Below are positions 1 through 8,880 of a stretch of DNA of 48,913 nt, one piece after another. Below the pieces are notes generated by a model that was not told the DNA's origin, made no database searches, and saw nothing but the letters and a program-made list of their open reading frames with translations. This stretch comes from Methanomassiliicoccus sp. UBA345. Its GTDB lineage: Archaea > Thermoplasmatota > Thermoplasmata > Methanomassiliicoccales > Methanomassiliicoccaceae. The position numbers and the translations under genes are program-made. The stretch covers positions 38,570 to 87,482 of the forward strand of contig DATD01000009.1 of NCBI GenBank assembly GCA_002504525.1, given 5' to 3'. Positions within the stretch are counted from its first letter, which is position 1. Every line of letters begins with the position of its first letter.

Positions 1-1419
1 CTGCCACTGCCGGACCATTCCCAGCCACCCGTTGTTGAACACCACCACGATGACGGGAAGGTCCTCCGAGACCGCCGTGGCGAACTCCTGGAAGACCATC
101 TGTATGCTCCCGTCGCCGGCGATGTCGAGCACCGTCTTCTCGGGGAACGCGCACTTCGCGCCGATGGATGCGGGGAACCCGAACCCCATGGTGCCGAAGC
201 CTCCGGAGGTGATGAACTGCCTTGGATAGCGAGCGTTGAAGAAGTGGGCCGCCCACATCTGGTTCTGACCCACCTCGGTGGTGATTATGCTGTCCTTGGG
301 CAGCAGCTTGTTCAGCCGGGCTATGATCGTCTGAGGCAGCACCGGGCTCGAATCGAGGTCGATGACGCACTGGCATCGATCCCTTATGTCCCTTATGCGC
401 TGCGACCAGGCCGACTCGCCCCTCTGCGCCGCCAGCCCCTCGATGATCCTCGAGAGCGCCCTCTTGGCATCTCCGACCAGGCGGACCTGGGTCCTTGCAG
501 ACTTGCCGGCTTCGCCGGGATCGATGTCGATCTGGATGATCTTGGTGGTCATCGGCAGCTCCGACTGACCGGAAGCGCTGCGGTCCGAGAATCGCGTACC
601 GACGGCCAGGATGACGTCCGCCTCCACGAAGGCCTGGCGCGCGGACTCCCTGCCGTGCATGCCGATTATTCCGAGCGAGAGGGGATGCTCCTCTGGTATC
701 GCTCCCTTGGCCATGATGGTGGTGGCGACCGGCGCCATGAGCATCTCAGCCAGGCGGAGCACTTCGGGGCAGGAGTTGGACCACAGGGCGCCTCCCCCGA
801 CCAGCAGCAGGGGGCGCTCGGCGCTCTTTAGCATCCTTATAGCATCGGAGAGCGCGGAGAGGTCCTCCAGCGGTGGAGGCATGTGGAACGTCTGCCGGAA
901 CGCCTCCTCGGGGACCTGCTTGTTCATGACGTCGCTCGGCAGATCGATGTGGACCGGCCCCATGCGGCCGGTGGTGGCGATGCTGACCCCCCGGTTGACC
1001 GCCTCCGGTATCTCCGCCGGGTTCAGACATCGGAAGTTGTGCTTGGTGATCGGCATCATGAGAGAGAACGAGTCGGCCTCCTGGAACGCGTTGTTGCCGA
1101 TGGAGCCGGTCGCCACCTGCCCGGTGAGGACCAGCATGGGCGACGAGTCCACGTAGGCGGTGGCAACGCCGGTGATCATGTTGGTGGACCCGGGACCGGA
1201 GGTGGACGTGCAGACGCCCAGGCGTCCCGTCGCACGAGCATATCCGTCGGCCATGTGGGCCGCGCACTGCTCGTGGCGGACCAGCACGTGGCGTATGTCG
1301 GATGACAGCAGGTCATCGTAGAGGGGCATGGTAGTCCCTCCGGGAAGCCCGAACATCACTTCAACGCCTTTTTGTTCCAGAAGCGTGAGAACCGCTTTTG
1401 AACCTCTCACAATTAACAC
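1..1419 (-). CDS. ilvB: Acetolactate synthase large subunit (3' end beyond window)
   Basis: This is the thiamine-diphosphate enzyme that condenses pyruvate with pyruvate or 2-oxobutyrate, the first shared step of valine, leucine and isoleucine synthesis. The reading frame gives an N-terminal FGLPGG motif, the RHEQCAAHMADGYAR segment that carries the TPP-activating Glu, a GPGSTN motif, and near the window edge a GDGS...NN TPP/Mg site followed by LGMVRQWQ. It is open for 473 codons and runs off the left edge, so the last part of the usual ~560-residue chain is missing. No ATG lies upstream of FGLPGG. In-frame GTG codons at 1419 and 1410 are the likely starts, and I chose the outer one. Without the downstream sequence I cannot say whether the small subunit follows. 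Family assignment is secure; the exact start is not. Confidence 0.93.
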   Translation of the reverse strand, partial: MLIVRGSKAVLTLLEQKGVEVMFGLPGGTTMPLYDDLLSSDIRHVLVRHEQCAAHMADGYARATGRLGVCTSTSGPGSTNMITGVATAYVDSSPMLVLTGQVATGSIGNNAFQEADSFSLMMPITKHNFRCLNPAEIPEAVNRGVSIATTGRMGPVHIDLPSDVMNKQVPEEAFRQTFHMPPPLEDLSALSDAIRMLKSAERPLLLVGGGALWSNSCPEVLRLAEMLMAPVATTIMAKGAIPEEHPLSLGIIGMHGRESARQAFVEADVILAVGTRFSDRSASGQSELPMTTKIIQIDIDPGEAGKSARTQVRLVGDAKRALSRIIEGLAAQRGESAWSQRIRDIRDRCQCVIDLDSSPVLPQTIIARLNKLLPKDSIITTEVGQNQMWAAHFFNARYPRQFITSGGFGTMGFGFPASIGAKCAFPEKTVLDIAGDGSIQMVFQEFATAVSEDLPVIVVVFNNGWLGMVRQWQ

Positions 1420-1734
1420 ATCCCAACAATGAGCGAGGACACCCTATACTGGTGGATGCCTCTACCTAATCAAGACTACCACTACGCCCAAGACGGAAAA
1501 GACCGAGCGGTCAGTGGGGTAGCTTGACATTGAAACCGAAATACGGACCATGGTATATAAACCATTGTGAGTGCGCGCATCACCACCGAAAGCATGGCCT
1601 TCTGCGTTCCCCCGCCTCAGTAACGACAATGATTAATCTGCCCTTGGCATCATCCCGTTGACATTCCGGGGTTGAGATACCGCAATGGTCATCATCATCG
1701 ACCCCTATCTATCAGGAACGGATGTGCATATAAC
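1420..1734. promoter_or_regulatory. Intergenic region with a TATA-like element between ilvB and gap
   Basis: No convincing gene is visible in these 315 bases between two divergent genes. At 1554-1561 the + strand reads TATATAAA, inside a partly symmetric TGGTATATAAACCA. On the - strand it reads TTTATATA, the archaeal TATA consensus. It could serve ilvB (about 110-nt leader) or gap (about 150-nt leader), and the sequence alone does not decide. No strong Shine-Dalgarno precedes either start. Confidence 0.4.
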
Positions 1735-2751
1735 ATGAAGGTAAGGGTTGGCATCAACGGGTATGGCACGATAGGAAAGAGGGTCGCCAGCGCGGTGGCG
1801 GAGCAGGACGACATGGAGCTGGTGGGGGTCACCAAGACCCGGCCATCGTACGAGGCCCACCTGGCCTGCGCTGAAGGCATCCCGCTCTATGTCGCCAAGG
1901 CCGAGCAGGCCGGCGATTTCGAGAAGGACGGCCTCAAGGTCGAGGGCACCCTGGAGGACCTGCTGGGCAAGGTCGACATCGTGGTCGATGCCACCCCCGG
2001 AGGGGTTGGAGAGGCGTACCGCCCGATGTACGAGAAAGCAGGGGTCAAGGCCATCTACCAGGGAGGGGAGGACCACGGCCTGGCCGGGGTGTCGTTCAAC
2101 GCATATGCCAACTACAGTGAGGCCTGGGGCGCCAGATTCGCTAGGGTCGTCTCGTGCAACACCACCGGACTGGTGAGGACGCTGTTCCCCCTGGACCGGG
2201 ACGTCGGCGTGGAAAGGGTCAACGCCACCCTCATCCGCCGCGGCGCCGACCCGTCGGACAACAAGGGTTCGGGGCTGAACACCCTGGAGCCCTCCCTCAA
2301 GCTGCCCACCCACCACGGCCCGGACGTGCAGACCATCATGCCCTGGGTCAACATCACCACTATGGCCGTCAAGGCGCCCACCACCCTGATGCATGTCCAC
2401 TGCATCATCGCCGACCTCAAGAAGGAGGTCAGGGAGAGCGACGTACTGGCGGCGTGGGACGACGTTCCCCGGGTCCGGCTGGTGAGCGGAAAGCGGGGCA
2501 TCAAGGGAACGGCCAACATCATGGAGTTCGCCAAGGACCTCGATCACCACCGCGGCGATTTCATGGAGATCGCGGTATGGCAGGACGGCATCAAGGTGGC
2601 CGGCAAGACACTGTACTACTACCAGGCGGTTCACCAGGAGAGCGACGTGGTGCCTGAGAACGTGGACTGCATACGGTCCATGATGAAGATGGAGCCCGAC
2701 GCTGCCCGGTCGATCAAGAAGACCGACGACAGCCTGGGCATCGGCAAGTGA
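1735..2751 (+). CDS. gap: Type II (archaeal) glyceraldehyde-3-phosphate dehydrogenase
   Basis: The enzyme interconverts glyceraldehyde 3-phosphate and 1,3-bisphosphoglycerate using NAD(P) in the cytoplasm. It belongs to the archaeal type II family. Visible features are the N-terminal Rossmann motif GINGYGTIGKRV (residues 7-18) and the catalytic Cys in VVSCNTTGLVRTL (Cys141). The length of 338 residues is normal for the family. I chose the ATG at 1735 because the family begins with the short strand just before GINGYG; an open extension to 1672 has no support. Phosphoglycerate kinase, the next glycolytic/gluconeogenic enzyme, is encoded about 3.8 kb away on the same strand but is not co-transcribed. 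Confidence 0.96.
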   Translation: MKVRVGINGYGTIGKRVASAVAEQDDMELVGVTKTRPSYEAHLACAEGIPLYVAKAEQAGDFEKDGLKVEGTLEDLLGKVDIVVDATPGGVGEAYRPMYEKAGVKAIYQGGEDHGLAGVSFNAYANYSEAWGARFARVVSCNTTGLVRTLFPLDRDVGVERVNATLIRRGADPSDNKGSGLNTLEPSLKLPTHHGPDVQTIMPWVNITTMAVKAPTTLMHVHCIIADLKKEVRESDVLAAWDDVPRVRLVSGKRGIKGTANIMEFAKDLDHHRGDFMEIAVWQDGIKVAGKTLYYYQAVHQESDVVPENVDCIRSMMKMEPDAARSIKKTDDSLGIGK

Positions 2752-2828
2752 TGCCTCGGCCGCCCGGGCCGGGCGGCCGCCCTTTATGATTTACCGAATA
2801 AGGCGGAGGGAAATCTTTTCGCGCGAGC

Positions 2829-3944
2829 TCAATGCTCTCCCTCGTCCTCCTTCAGCTTCTCCACTCCCGGGCAGTTGGCGCCCTCGCACGCCTCTCCCTT
2901 CTCCTCCAGCGACCTCAGGGCGGGGCAGGTGTTGACGTCCTTTCCCGCCGGGCAGACCTTCCTCTGGATGACCGGACAGGTCCTGGTCCCCCGGGTCTTG
3001 AGCAGCGAGGCCCCGATGGCCACTGCCAGGATGGCCACGATCACGACGAGGGACCACTCCACCGGGACGTGCATGTCCATGCCCGTGATTGGTTCCGTAA
3101 GAGGGAGCAGCATCTTGATGCCAACGAACGACAGGACGCCGGCCAGGCCGTACTTAAGGTAGCAGAAGGCGCCCAGTATGTGTGAAAGGGCGAAGTACAT
3201 CGACCTCAGGCCCAGGACGGCGAAGACATTGGAACTGTACACGATGAACGCGTTGGTGGTGATGCCAAGGATGGCAGGGATGGAATCGACGGCGAACACG
3301 ATGTCGGTCGTCTCGACCACCAGCAGGGCGATGAACATGGGAGTGGCCCACAGGATCAGCTTCCCGGCCTTGGCGCCCGTGCCCGGCTTCCGGACGAAGA
3401 ACGCATCGCCCTCGTAGTCGCTGGTCACCGGCATGAACTTGCGGAAGAGGCGTACCAGGATGTTCTTGTCCGGCGATCTCTCCTTTTCCTCCTTGTTCCT
3501 CACCATGTTTATGGCGGTGATGATCAGGAAGGCCCCGAAGATGTAGAGGATCCACTCGAACCTCTCCACCAGGGTGACGCCGGCGAATATGAATGCCATC
3601 CTGAACACCAGCGCGCCTATGATGCCGTAGAACAGCACCTTATGCTGATCCCTACGAGGTACGCAGAAGGCGCCGAAGATGAGGATGAACACGAACAGGT
3701 TGTCCACGCTGAGCATGAGCTCTAGGAGATACCCGGCGGTGAACTCTATGCCAGTGATGGGGCCCATCCAGATATAGATGCCGATGTTGAAGGCAATGGC
3801 CACGCCGACGAACAGGGCGACCTGCATCATGGCCTCCCGGGGCTTGATTATGTGCGGTTTTCGGTTTATGACCCCTATATCAAGAAACAGCAGCGCAGCA
3901 ACGATTGCCCCGAATATGATCCATGCCAGGTCCATGTCTGTCAA
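2829..3944 (-). CDS. TerC-family integral membrane protein with Cys-rich C-terminal tail
   Basis: This is a polytopic membrane protein of the TerC/Alx family, which is linked to metal homeostasis (manganese, tellurite). The family core is clear: an N-terminal helix ending in FLDIGVINRKPH, the acidic membrane motif ELMLSVDNLFVF, and the second motif VVETTDIVFAVDSIPA. About 320 residues form the membrane part. The last ~50 residues are unusual: after the final helix there is a soluble tail with five cysteines, mostly as repeated CP dipeptides, ending in an acidic stretch. The TTG at 3944 follows a GGGGGTC ribosome site at good spacing; the ATG at 3935 is an alternative. The flanking genes are unrelated. 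The family is secure; substrate and tail function are unknown. Confidence 0.88.
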   Translation of the reverse strand: MTDMDLAWIIFGAIVAALLFLDIGVINRKPHIIKPREAMMQVALFVGVAIAFNIGIYIWMGPITGIEFTAGYLLELMLSVDNLFVFILIFGAFCVPRRDQHKVLFYGIIGALVFRMAFIFAGVTLVERFEWILYIFGAFLIITAINMVRNKEEKERSPDKNILVRLFRKFMPVTSDYEGDAFFVRKPGTGAKAGKLILWATPMFIALLVVETTDIVFAVDSIPAILGITTNAFIVYSSNVFAVLGLRSMYFALSHILGAFCYLKYGLAGVLSFVGIKMLLPLTEPITGMDMHVPVEWSLVVIVAILAVAIGASLLKTRGTRTCPVIQRKVCPAGKDVNTCPALRSLEEKGEACEGANCPGVEKLKEDEGEH

Positions 3945-4111
3945 TTGGTTGACCCCCGAACGGAGATACGGACCGGGGACGGCTTCCCGTCAGCGCCGGT
4001 CGCGCCACCAGTCGTGTTTTCCACCCTAAGAACTCTGAATATAAAGGTTATTTCTCACTGGGGCATCGGTTCCTGATCTCAGAGGGCTTCCGTCAGTACT
4101 GCTCATGAACC

Positions 4112-4861
4112 CTAATCACGGGGGTCGAAGAACCACTCGCTGACGTAATCCTCATCCAGCGCCCGGAGGAATCGTTCATCGTCCCTCCGCACCGCCACCC
4201 GCTCGGACGCCTGCGCGGCCGTGTGCTCCAAATGACAGGAAGGACAGAGCGTCATAAGATTCCCCGGGTGGTCGCTGCCGCCCTTCGAGCGAGGAATGAT
4301 GTGATGCACCTCCAGGCTCTCCCACCGATTGCCGCCCCTGCCGCGGCGGAGGGTGGGATCGAACACCTGGCGGCGCCTCTTGCCAAAGACGGCCCCGCAT
4401 TGCTGACACCGGTATCGGTCCCTCCTCAGCACGGCGCTCTTCATGCGTTTCCATATCAAGCGGCGCACTACGTCGGACGTATGGTCCGGATATGGCAGCT
4501 CCCTTGTCCCCTCCGGATAGAAGCGCTCTCCTTCCCGACGGGTCTCACGCATCATCTTCAGCGCCGCCTTGGATGATGACCACGCCTCACACAGCTGCTG
4601 CGACGTCGAACCGTCTCGATGGCGACGGCCGCAATGTGGGCAGGGAACCATCGCAGCCTTCGGCGCCTCGTCCCAGGAGCGCCATGGGCACACCGATGCC
4701 ATGGTCGTTCCGCACCGCAGCGGACGCCTTCCGCCATGAGATCGAAAGATCAGTACCAGAGTGCCGTCCCCGTCGAGGCGTGAACTCTCCAGCCAGCAAT
4801 GGCTCTCCTCCTGCGGCAGCAGGCGGTGGCGACAAGGGGGCACCCCGGTGCCAGAGCTCAT
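4112..4861 (-). CDS. HNH endonuclease domain protein
   Basis: The C-terminal half has a complete HNH nuclease domain: CQQC (Cys152/155), LEVHHIIPRSKGG (His186/187), an Asn at 201, and CPSCH (Cys206/209, His210). The paired CxxC motifs indicate the zinc-stabilised HNH type. The N-terminal half has another CPHC pair (Cys74/77) in a Trp- and Cys-containing stretch that I do not recognise. The frame stays open to 4939, overlapping the antiporter gene. I chose the ATG at 4861 because GAGGCGG lies just upstream and the overlap disappears, giving 249 residues. There is no intein, intron or restriction-modification partner next to it, so the target is unknown. It may be a free-standing nuclease or a decayed mobile element. 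Confidence 0.72.
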   Translation of the reverse strand: MSSGTGVPPCRHRLLPQEESHCWLESSRLDGDGTLVLIFRSHGGRRPLRCGTTMASVCPWRSWDEAPKAAMVPCPHCGRRHRDGSTSQQLCEAWSSSKAALKMMRETRREGERFYPEGTRELPYPDHTSDVVRRLIWKRMKSAVLRRDRYRCQQCGAVFGKRRRQVFDPTLRRGRGGNRWESLEVHHIIPRSKGGSDHPGNLMTLCPSCHLEHTAAQASERVAVRRDDERFLRALDEDYVSEWFFDPRD

Positions 4862-4889
4862 GGTCCGCCTCTCGGCATCTCGGTCATGC

Positions 4890-6176
4890 CTAGTACGCTT
4901 CCAGGGAGCGATCCGACGGAACATTGGAGCTGTCGTCATCGTGCTTTTCTATGATGTATGCCCCCACCGAGGCGAAGCAGGTGCTCAGCAGGATGACCAC
5001 CGCAGTGATGGCCCCGATCATGTTGCCTACCTCTCCGCCCACCACTCCCAGGGAAAGGGGCAGGGAGGCCAGGACCGCCGCGGCAAGGCCGCGGGGGAGC
5101 ATGAACAGCAGCGTGGTGCGGTCCTTGCGGTCCTTGCACAGCAGCCTGCCCAGCGAGCCGGTGACCGCTAGTCTGCCAAGCACGATTACGTTGAAGATGA
5201 CCACTCCGGCCAGTATGTCGATCGGAGAGAGAGCAATGGTGGAGAGCACCAGCCCCAGGTATATGAAGAAGAATGTGCGCACGAAGAAGGATATCTCATC
5301 ATGGAAGTCGATGATCTTGGGGTCGCAGCAGTAGTCAAGCCTCTTGCGTATCGGACCGGGCAGCGACCCGCTGTTGCCCATGGTGAGACCGAACACCAGG
5401 GCGGCCATCGCCCCGCCCCCCATGCCCACCAGTAAGGTGGAGATGGAGAACAGCAGGAGCATGAAGGCCAGGGTGATCATGTAGGAAAACGACTGGCCAG
5501 CACGTTTGAGAACGCTCAACCAGATCACGCCTCCCACCAGGCCGAGAGCGCCGGAGATGAGGAACGCCTTGAGAACGTCAATGCCGGCCGCCTTCAGGTC
5601 CGTGGCGCCGGAGGCGATGATGGCCATGATGGCCATGGCCCCAGCGATGTTCAGCACATCGGTCACCGCCGCCTCCAGGGTGACCATGGTCTTGACCTTG
5701 AGGGAGACGTTGAGCTCTTTTACCAACGGGATGACGATGGCTCCGCTGGTGCCGGCCAGGATGGTCCCCAGCAGCAGCGACTCGCCCAGGGTCCACCCCA
5801 TGGCCAGCAACGACACCGAGGCGATGGCGAAGGTGGAGACAATGAACGCGGCGAGAGTGAATATTATCGCCCGGTTGAAGGATGTCAGCACGTACTTGAG
5901 CTTGAGGCCCATGCCCGCCTGGAGCATGATGATGGACAGTGCCACCGCCGCCACGTAGGTGGTGGCCTGGGAGATCTGGGACGCTAGGCCTTCGTCGACC
6001 GCGCCGGTGACCCCGGGGCCCAGTAGCACCCCGAACAGGATGAGGACCAGGACGTCCGGCGCTCGGTACCTGACGAACAGCTGGTTGGCCACGAATCCGA
6101 CGAAAAGCGCGACCGAGATGATGAGAAGAAGAGTGCTGGAGTCCATCCCTATCGAGGCCAGAATGACTTGATGCAT
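4890..6176 (-). CDS. Cation:proton antiporter (CPA family, NhaP/KefB-like)
   Basis: A hydrophobic protein of 428 residues with about a dozen predicted membrane helices, typical of monovalent cation/proton antiporters that regulate cytoplasmic pH and Na+ or K+. Family motifs include the N-terminal RYRAPDVLVLILFGVLLGPG, the SGAIVIPLVKEL helix and the FFVRTFFFIYLGL segment. The soluble C-terminus is short, with no TrkA-N regulatory domain. The start is uncertain: the ATG at 6176 lacks a ribosome site and could be leaderless, while a second ATG ten codons in (6146) begins exactly at the first helix. The ion specificity cannot be read from the sequence. Confidence 0.88.
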   Translation of the reverse strand: MHQVILASIGMDSSTLLLIISVALFVGFVANQLFVRYRAPDVLVLILFGVLLGPGVTGAVDEGLASQISQATTYVAAVALSIIMLQAGMGLKLKYVLTSFNRAIIFTLAAFIVSTFAIASVSLLAMGWTLGESLLLGTILAGTSGAIVIPLVKELNVSLKVKTMVTLEAAVTDVLNIAGAMAIMAIIASGATDLKAAGIDVLKAFLISGALGLVGGVIWLSVLKRAGQSFSYMITLAFMLLLFSISTLLVGMGGGAMAALVFGLTMGNSGSLPGPIRKRLDYCCDPKIIDFHDEISFFVRTFFFIYLGLVLSTIALSPIDILAGVVIFNVIVLGRLAVTGSLGRLLCKDRKDRTTLLFMLPRGLAAAVLASLPLSLGVVGGEVGNMIGAITAVVILLSTCFASVGAYIIEKHDDDSSNVPSDRSLEAY

Positions 6177-6508
6177 TAAATCTGTTTACGTCGCCATAGA
6201 AACATCGAACCGCTCCATGGAGAGTGGAACAATCGAGCCCACCTGGACCGGCGGCTTGTGGAAGAGCGCAACAAATCAGGACAGAGCGGCCATTGAGGGG
6301 CATGCCCGGTCACACACCCCACGGACGGACGACGCCCGCAGGGCCCGCCTGCCTCGGGCAGGGCAAGTCCGCATGAGCGAACTCACGAACCTGTCCGATG
6401 GGCGAGGAGGCCATCTCCAGTACCCTCAGTATGATGGAATGAGCGGAAAGATTATCCATCACATGCAGTATCGTGGTCGCATACCTGTCAGTTGGAGCCG
6501 GGGACCAA
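6177..6508. other. Intergenic stretch between antiporter and pgk, no gene seen
   Basis: These 332 bases separate two divergent starts. Open frames here lack homology-like features and a ribosome site. I see no convincing TATA box or RNA gene. A GGAGCCGGGG purine run just before 6509 can act as the pgk ribosome site. Confidence 0.4.
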
Positions 6509-7723
6509 ATGAAACAGTTCAACACGCTAGATGATTTTGATTTCGAGAACAGGACCGTTCTTCTTCGCGTGGACATCAACTGCCCTCTCAATAAAAAGAC
6601 CCTCGAGCTCGAGGACGACAACCGCATCAGGCAGACCGTGCCCACCGTGAGGGAGCTGGTGGACAAGGGAGGCAAGGTCGTCATACTGGCCCATCAGGGC
6701 CGCCCCGGCGACTGGGACTTCGCCAGCCTGGAGCAGCATGCCGCCGTCCTGACCAGATACCTCGGCCAGCCGGTCAGATACGTGGATGATCTGGTGGGCG
6801 AGGAGGCCGTCGCAGCGGTCAAAGAGCTCGCTACCGGGAGGGCTATCATGCTGAAGAACGTTAGAGAGCTGCCGTACGAGCTGGAAAAGAAGAGCATGCA
6901 GGAGCATGCCTGTTGCGAGCTCGTGACCAAGCTCGCCCCTCTCGCCGACTACTACGTCAACGACGCTTTCGCCACCGCCCACCGCTCACAGTGCTCCTTG
7001 GTCGGATTCCCGAAGGTGCTGCCCTCAGCGGTAGGGCGGCTCATGGAGAAGGAGCTGACCGCGCTGGCATCGGTGTTCGAGGACCCCAAGCATCCCACCG
7101 TGTTCGTGCTAGGGGGAGCAAAGTTCGGAGACTCCCTGCGCCTGATCGAGCGGGCGCTGGACCGCGGGACCGCCGACTGGGTCATTTGTGTAGGCCTATG
7201 TGCCAACGCGTTCCTGCATGTTCGCGGCTACGATCTTGGCGAGGAGAGCATTAAACTGCTGGAGAGCGAGCTGACGCCCGAAGCGATGGAGCAGGCGAGG
7301 CGGCTTTTGAGAGAGAAGGGAGAGAGGATCCTGCTGCCCTTCGACGTTGGCGTTGACGATGGCGGGCGAAGCGACGTGTTAGTTGGGGACCTGCCCCGGG
7401 GGCCGGTGCTGGACATCGGCAAGGGGTCCATAGACAAGTTCTCCAAGGTCCTGTGCAACGCCCGCACAATATTCATGTCCGGACCGGCCGGACTGATCGA
7501 GCGGGAGGAGTTCGCCCTCGGAACGAGAGAGCTCCTACGCGCGATGGTGCGTTCTAACGCCTTCACCTTGGTGGGTGGAGGGCACACCGTGGGAGAGGTG
7601 GAGAGAATGGGGATCTCCAGCAAGTTCTCGTACGTCAGCACCGCCGGGGGAGCGCTGGAGACCTTCGTGCTGGGAAAGCCTCTCCCGGCGGTGGAAGCGC
7701 TCAAGGCCTGCAGAAAGGCCTAG
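6509..7723 (+). CDS. pgk: Phosphoglycerate kinase
   Basis: The enzyme transfers phosphate between 1,3-bisphosphoglycerate and ADP in glycolysis and gluconeogenesis. The N-terminal signature VLLRVDINCPL, the HQGRPGDW loop, the YYVNDAFATAHR substrate-binding motif, the LGGAKFGDS hinge and the C-terminal TLVGGGHTVGEVE nucleotide motif are all present. Its 404 residues match archaeal PGKs. The ATG at 6509 follows GGAGCCGGGG; an upstream open extension to 6473 is not needed by the family. It converges on dapL, and the two stop codons overlap by four bases. Confidence 0.96.
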   Translation: MKQFNTLDDFDFENRTVLLRVDINCPLNKKTLELEDDNRIRQTVPTVRELVDKGGKVVILAHQGRPGDWDFASLEQHAAVLTRYLGQPVRYVDDLVGEEAVAAVKELATGRAIMLKNVRELPYELEKKSMQEHACCELVTKLAPLADYYVNDAFATAHRSQCSLVGFPKVLPSAVGRLMEKELTALASVFEDPKHPTVFVLGGAKFGDSLRLIERALDRGTADWVICVGLCANAFLHVRGYDLGEESIKLLESELTPEAMEQARRLLREKGERILLPFDVGVDDGGRSDVLVGDLPRGPVLDIGKGSIDKFSKVLCNARTIFMSGPAGLIEREEFALGTRELLRAMVRSNAFTLVGGGHTVGEVERMGISSKFSYVSTAGGALETFVLGKPLPAVEALKACRKA

Positions 7724-8880
7724 AGCACCTTCCTCATCCGTTCCAGCGCCTCTTCGATACGACTTTCCGGCTGGGTGAGGGCCATCCTGACGAAGCCTTC
7801 CCCGTTCTGCCCGAACCCGGTGCCCGGCGTCACGACGACGCCGACATCGAGCATCTTGTTGGCGAACTCCAGGGAGTTCGCTCCAACGTTGAAGAACAGG
7901 TAGAACGTCCCCTTGGGCATCTTGACGTCAAAGCCCAGGTCGCGCAGCCCCTTCACCATGATGTCACGGCGCCTCTGGTACACGTCCACGCTGTCCTGCA
8001 CCATCTTGGGCCTGGTCGGCCCGGTGTATGCGCCAAGCGCCACCGACACGGCCTTCTGGATGAACTTCGGCGTCCCGGAGTCGATCTGGGACTTGACCTT
8101 CTTGAGGCCGGCCACCAGGGAGGCGTCGCCCACCGCGTATCCGATGCGGTAGCCGGTCATGTTGAACGTCTTGGACAGGGAGCCGAACTCTATCGCGTGC
8201 CGGCCGAATTCCAGAACCGACGGCGCGATGTAGTCGTCGAACGTCATCTCCGAGTAGGCGTTGTCGTAGCATAGGATGGTCCCGGTATCGTTGCACCATC
8301 GCAGCGCCCTTTGCAGGCTCGCCCTCGACGCCACCGCTCCGGTAGGATTGTTCGGGTAGTTCAGGTACATCATCCTGGCATCCTGGGGCAGATCGCCGTC
8401 GAGGTCCGGGAGGAAGGAATCGCCCTCGTACAGAGGGAACTTCACCGGCACGGCGTCGCACAGCGTGGCCGCTCCCTGAGAGTACACAGGATAAGCGGGA
8501 TCGGGGCACAGGACCTTCTCGCCGGGATTGACGAACGCTCTTGCTACGTTGGCCAAGCCTTCCTTGGAACCAAGCAGGATGGCGATCTCGCGGTCGGGGT
8601 TGAGCTCCACGCCGAAGCGCTTCCCATACCACTCGGCGATCGCCCGCCGGGTGTCCGCCTCGCCCTGCGATGACGGATACCTGTGATTGGCAGGGTCGTC
8701 CAGCTGCCGCTTCACCTCCTCCACCAGGGGGCGGGGGGTCGGAAGGTCGGGATCGCCAATGCCAAAGTCGATTATGTTCACACCCTGTGCGATCTTCTTG
8801 GCGACCTTCTCCTCTATCTCCGCGAAGAGGTAGGGGGGCAGGTTCTTCAGCCTGTCAGCGAAATCATATGTCATGGTCAT
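7720..8880 (-). CDS. dapL: LL-diaminopimelate aminotransferase
   Basis: A fold-type I PLP aminotransferase that makes LL-diaminopimelate directly from tetrahydrodipicolinate and glutamate, bypassing the succinylase and acetylase steps. Visible are IIDFGIGDPDLPTP, HRYPSSQGEADTRRAIAEWY, YPNNPTGA, CYDNAYSEMTFD and GSLSKTFNMTGYRIG with the PLP-binding Lys. It is 386 residues long. Its start codon overlaps the dapF stop as ATGA, and the operon context (dapA, dapB, dapF, lysA) supports the DapL role over a generic aspartate aminotransferase. An open extension upstream to 9123 is antisense-like noise. It is the last gene of the lysine operon. Confidence 0.92.
   Translation of the reverse strand: MTMTYDFADRLKNLPPYLFAEIEEKVAKKIAQGVNIIDFGIGDPDLPTPRPLVEEVKRQLDDPANHRYPSSQGEADTRRAIAEWYGKRFGVELNPDREIAILLGSKEGLANVARAFVNPGEKVLCPDPAYPVYSQGAATLCDAVPVKFPLYEGDSFLPDLDGDLPQDARMMYLNYPNNPTGAVASRASLQRALRWCNDTGTILCYDNAYSEMTFDDYIAPSVLEFGRHAIEFGSLSKTFNMTGYRIGYAVGDASLVAGLKKVKSQIDSGTPKFIQKAVSVALGAYTGPTRPKMVQDSVDVYQRRRDIMVKGLRDLGFDVKMPKGTFYLFFNVGANSLEFANKMLDVGVVVTPGTGFGQNGEGFVRMALTQPESRIEEALERMRKVL

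Noticed and set aside
1705..2634. - strand frame of 309 codons opposite gap
   Set aside because: No motifs; the + strand encodes a full type II GAPDH.
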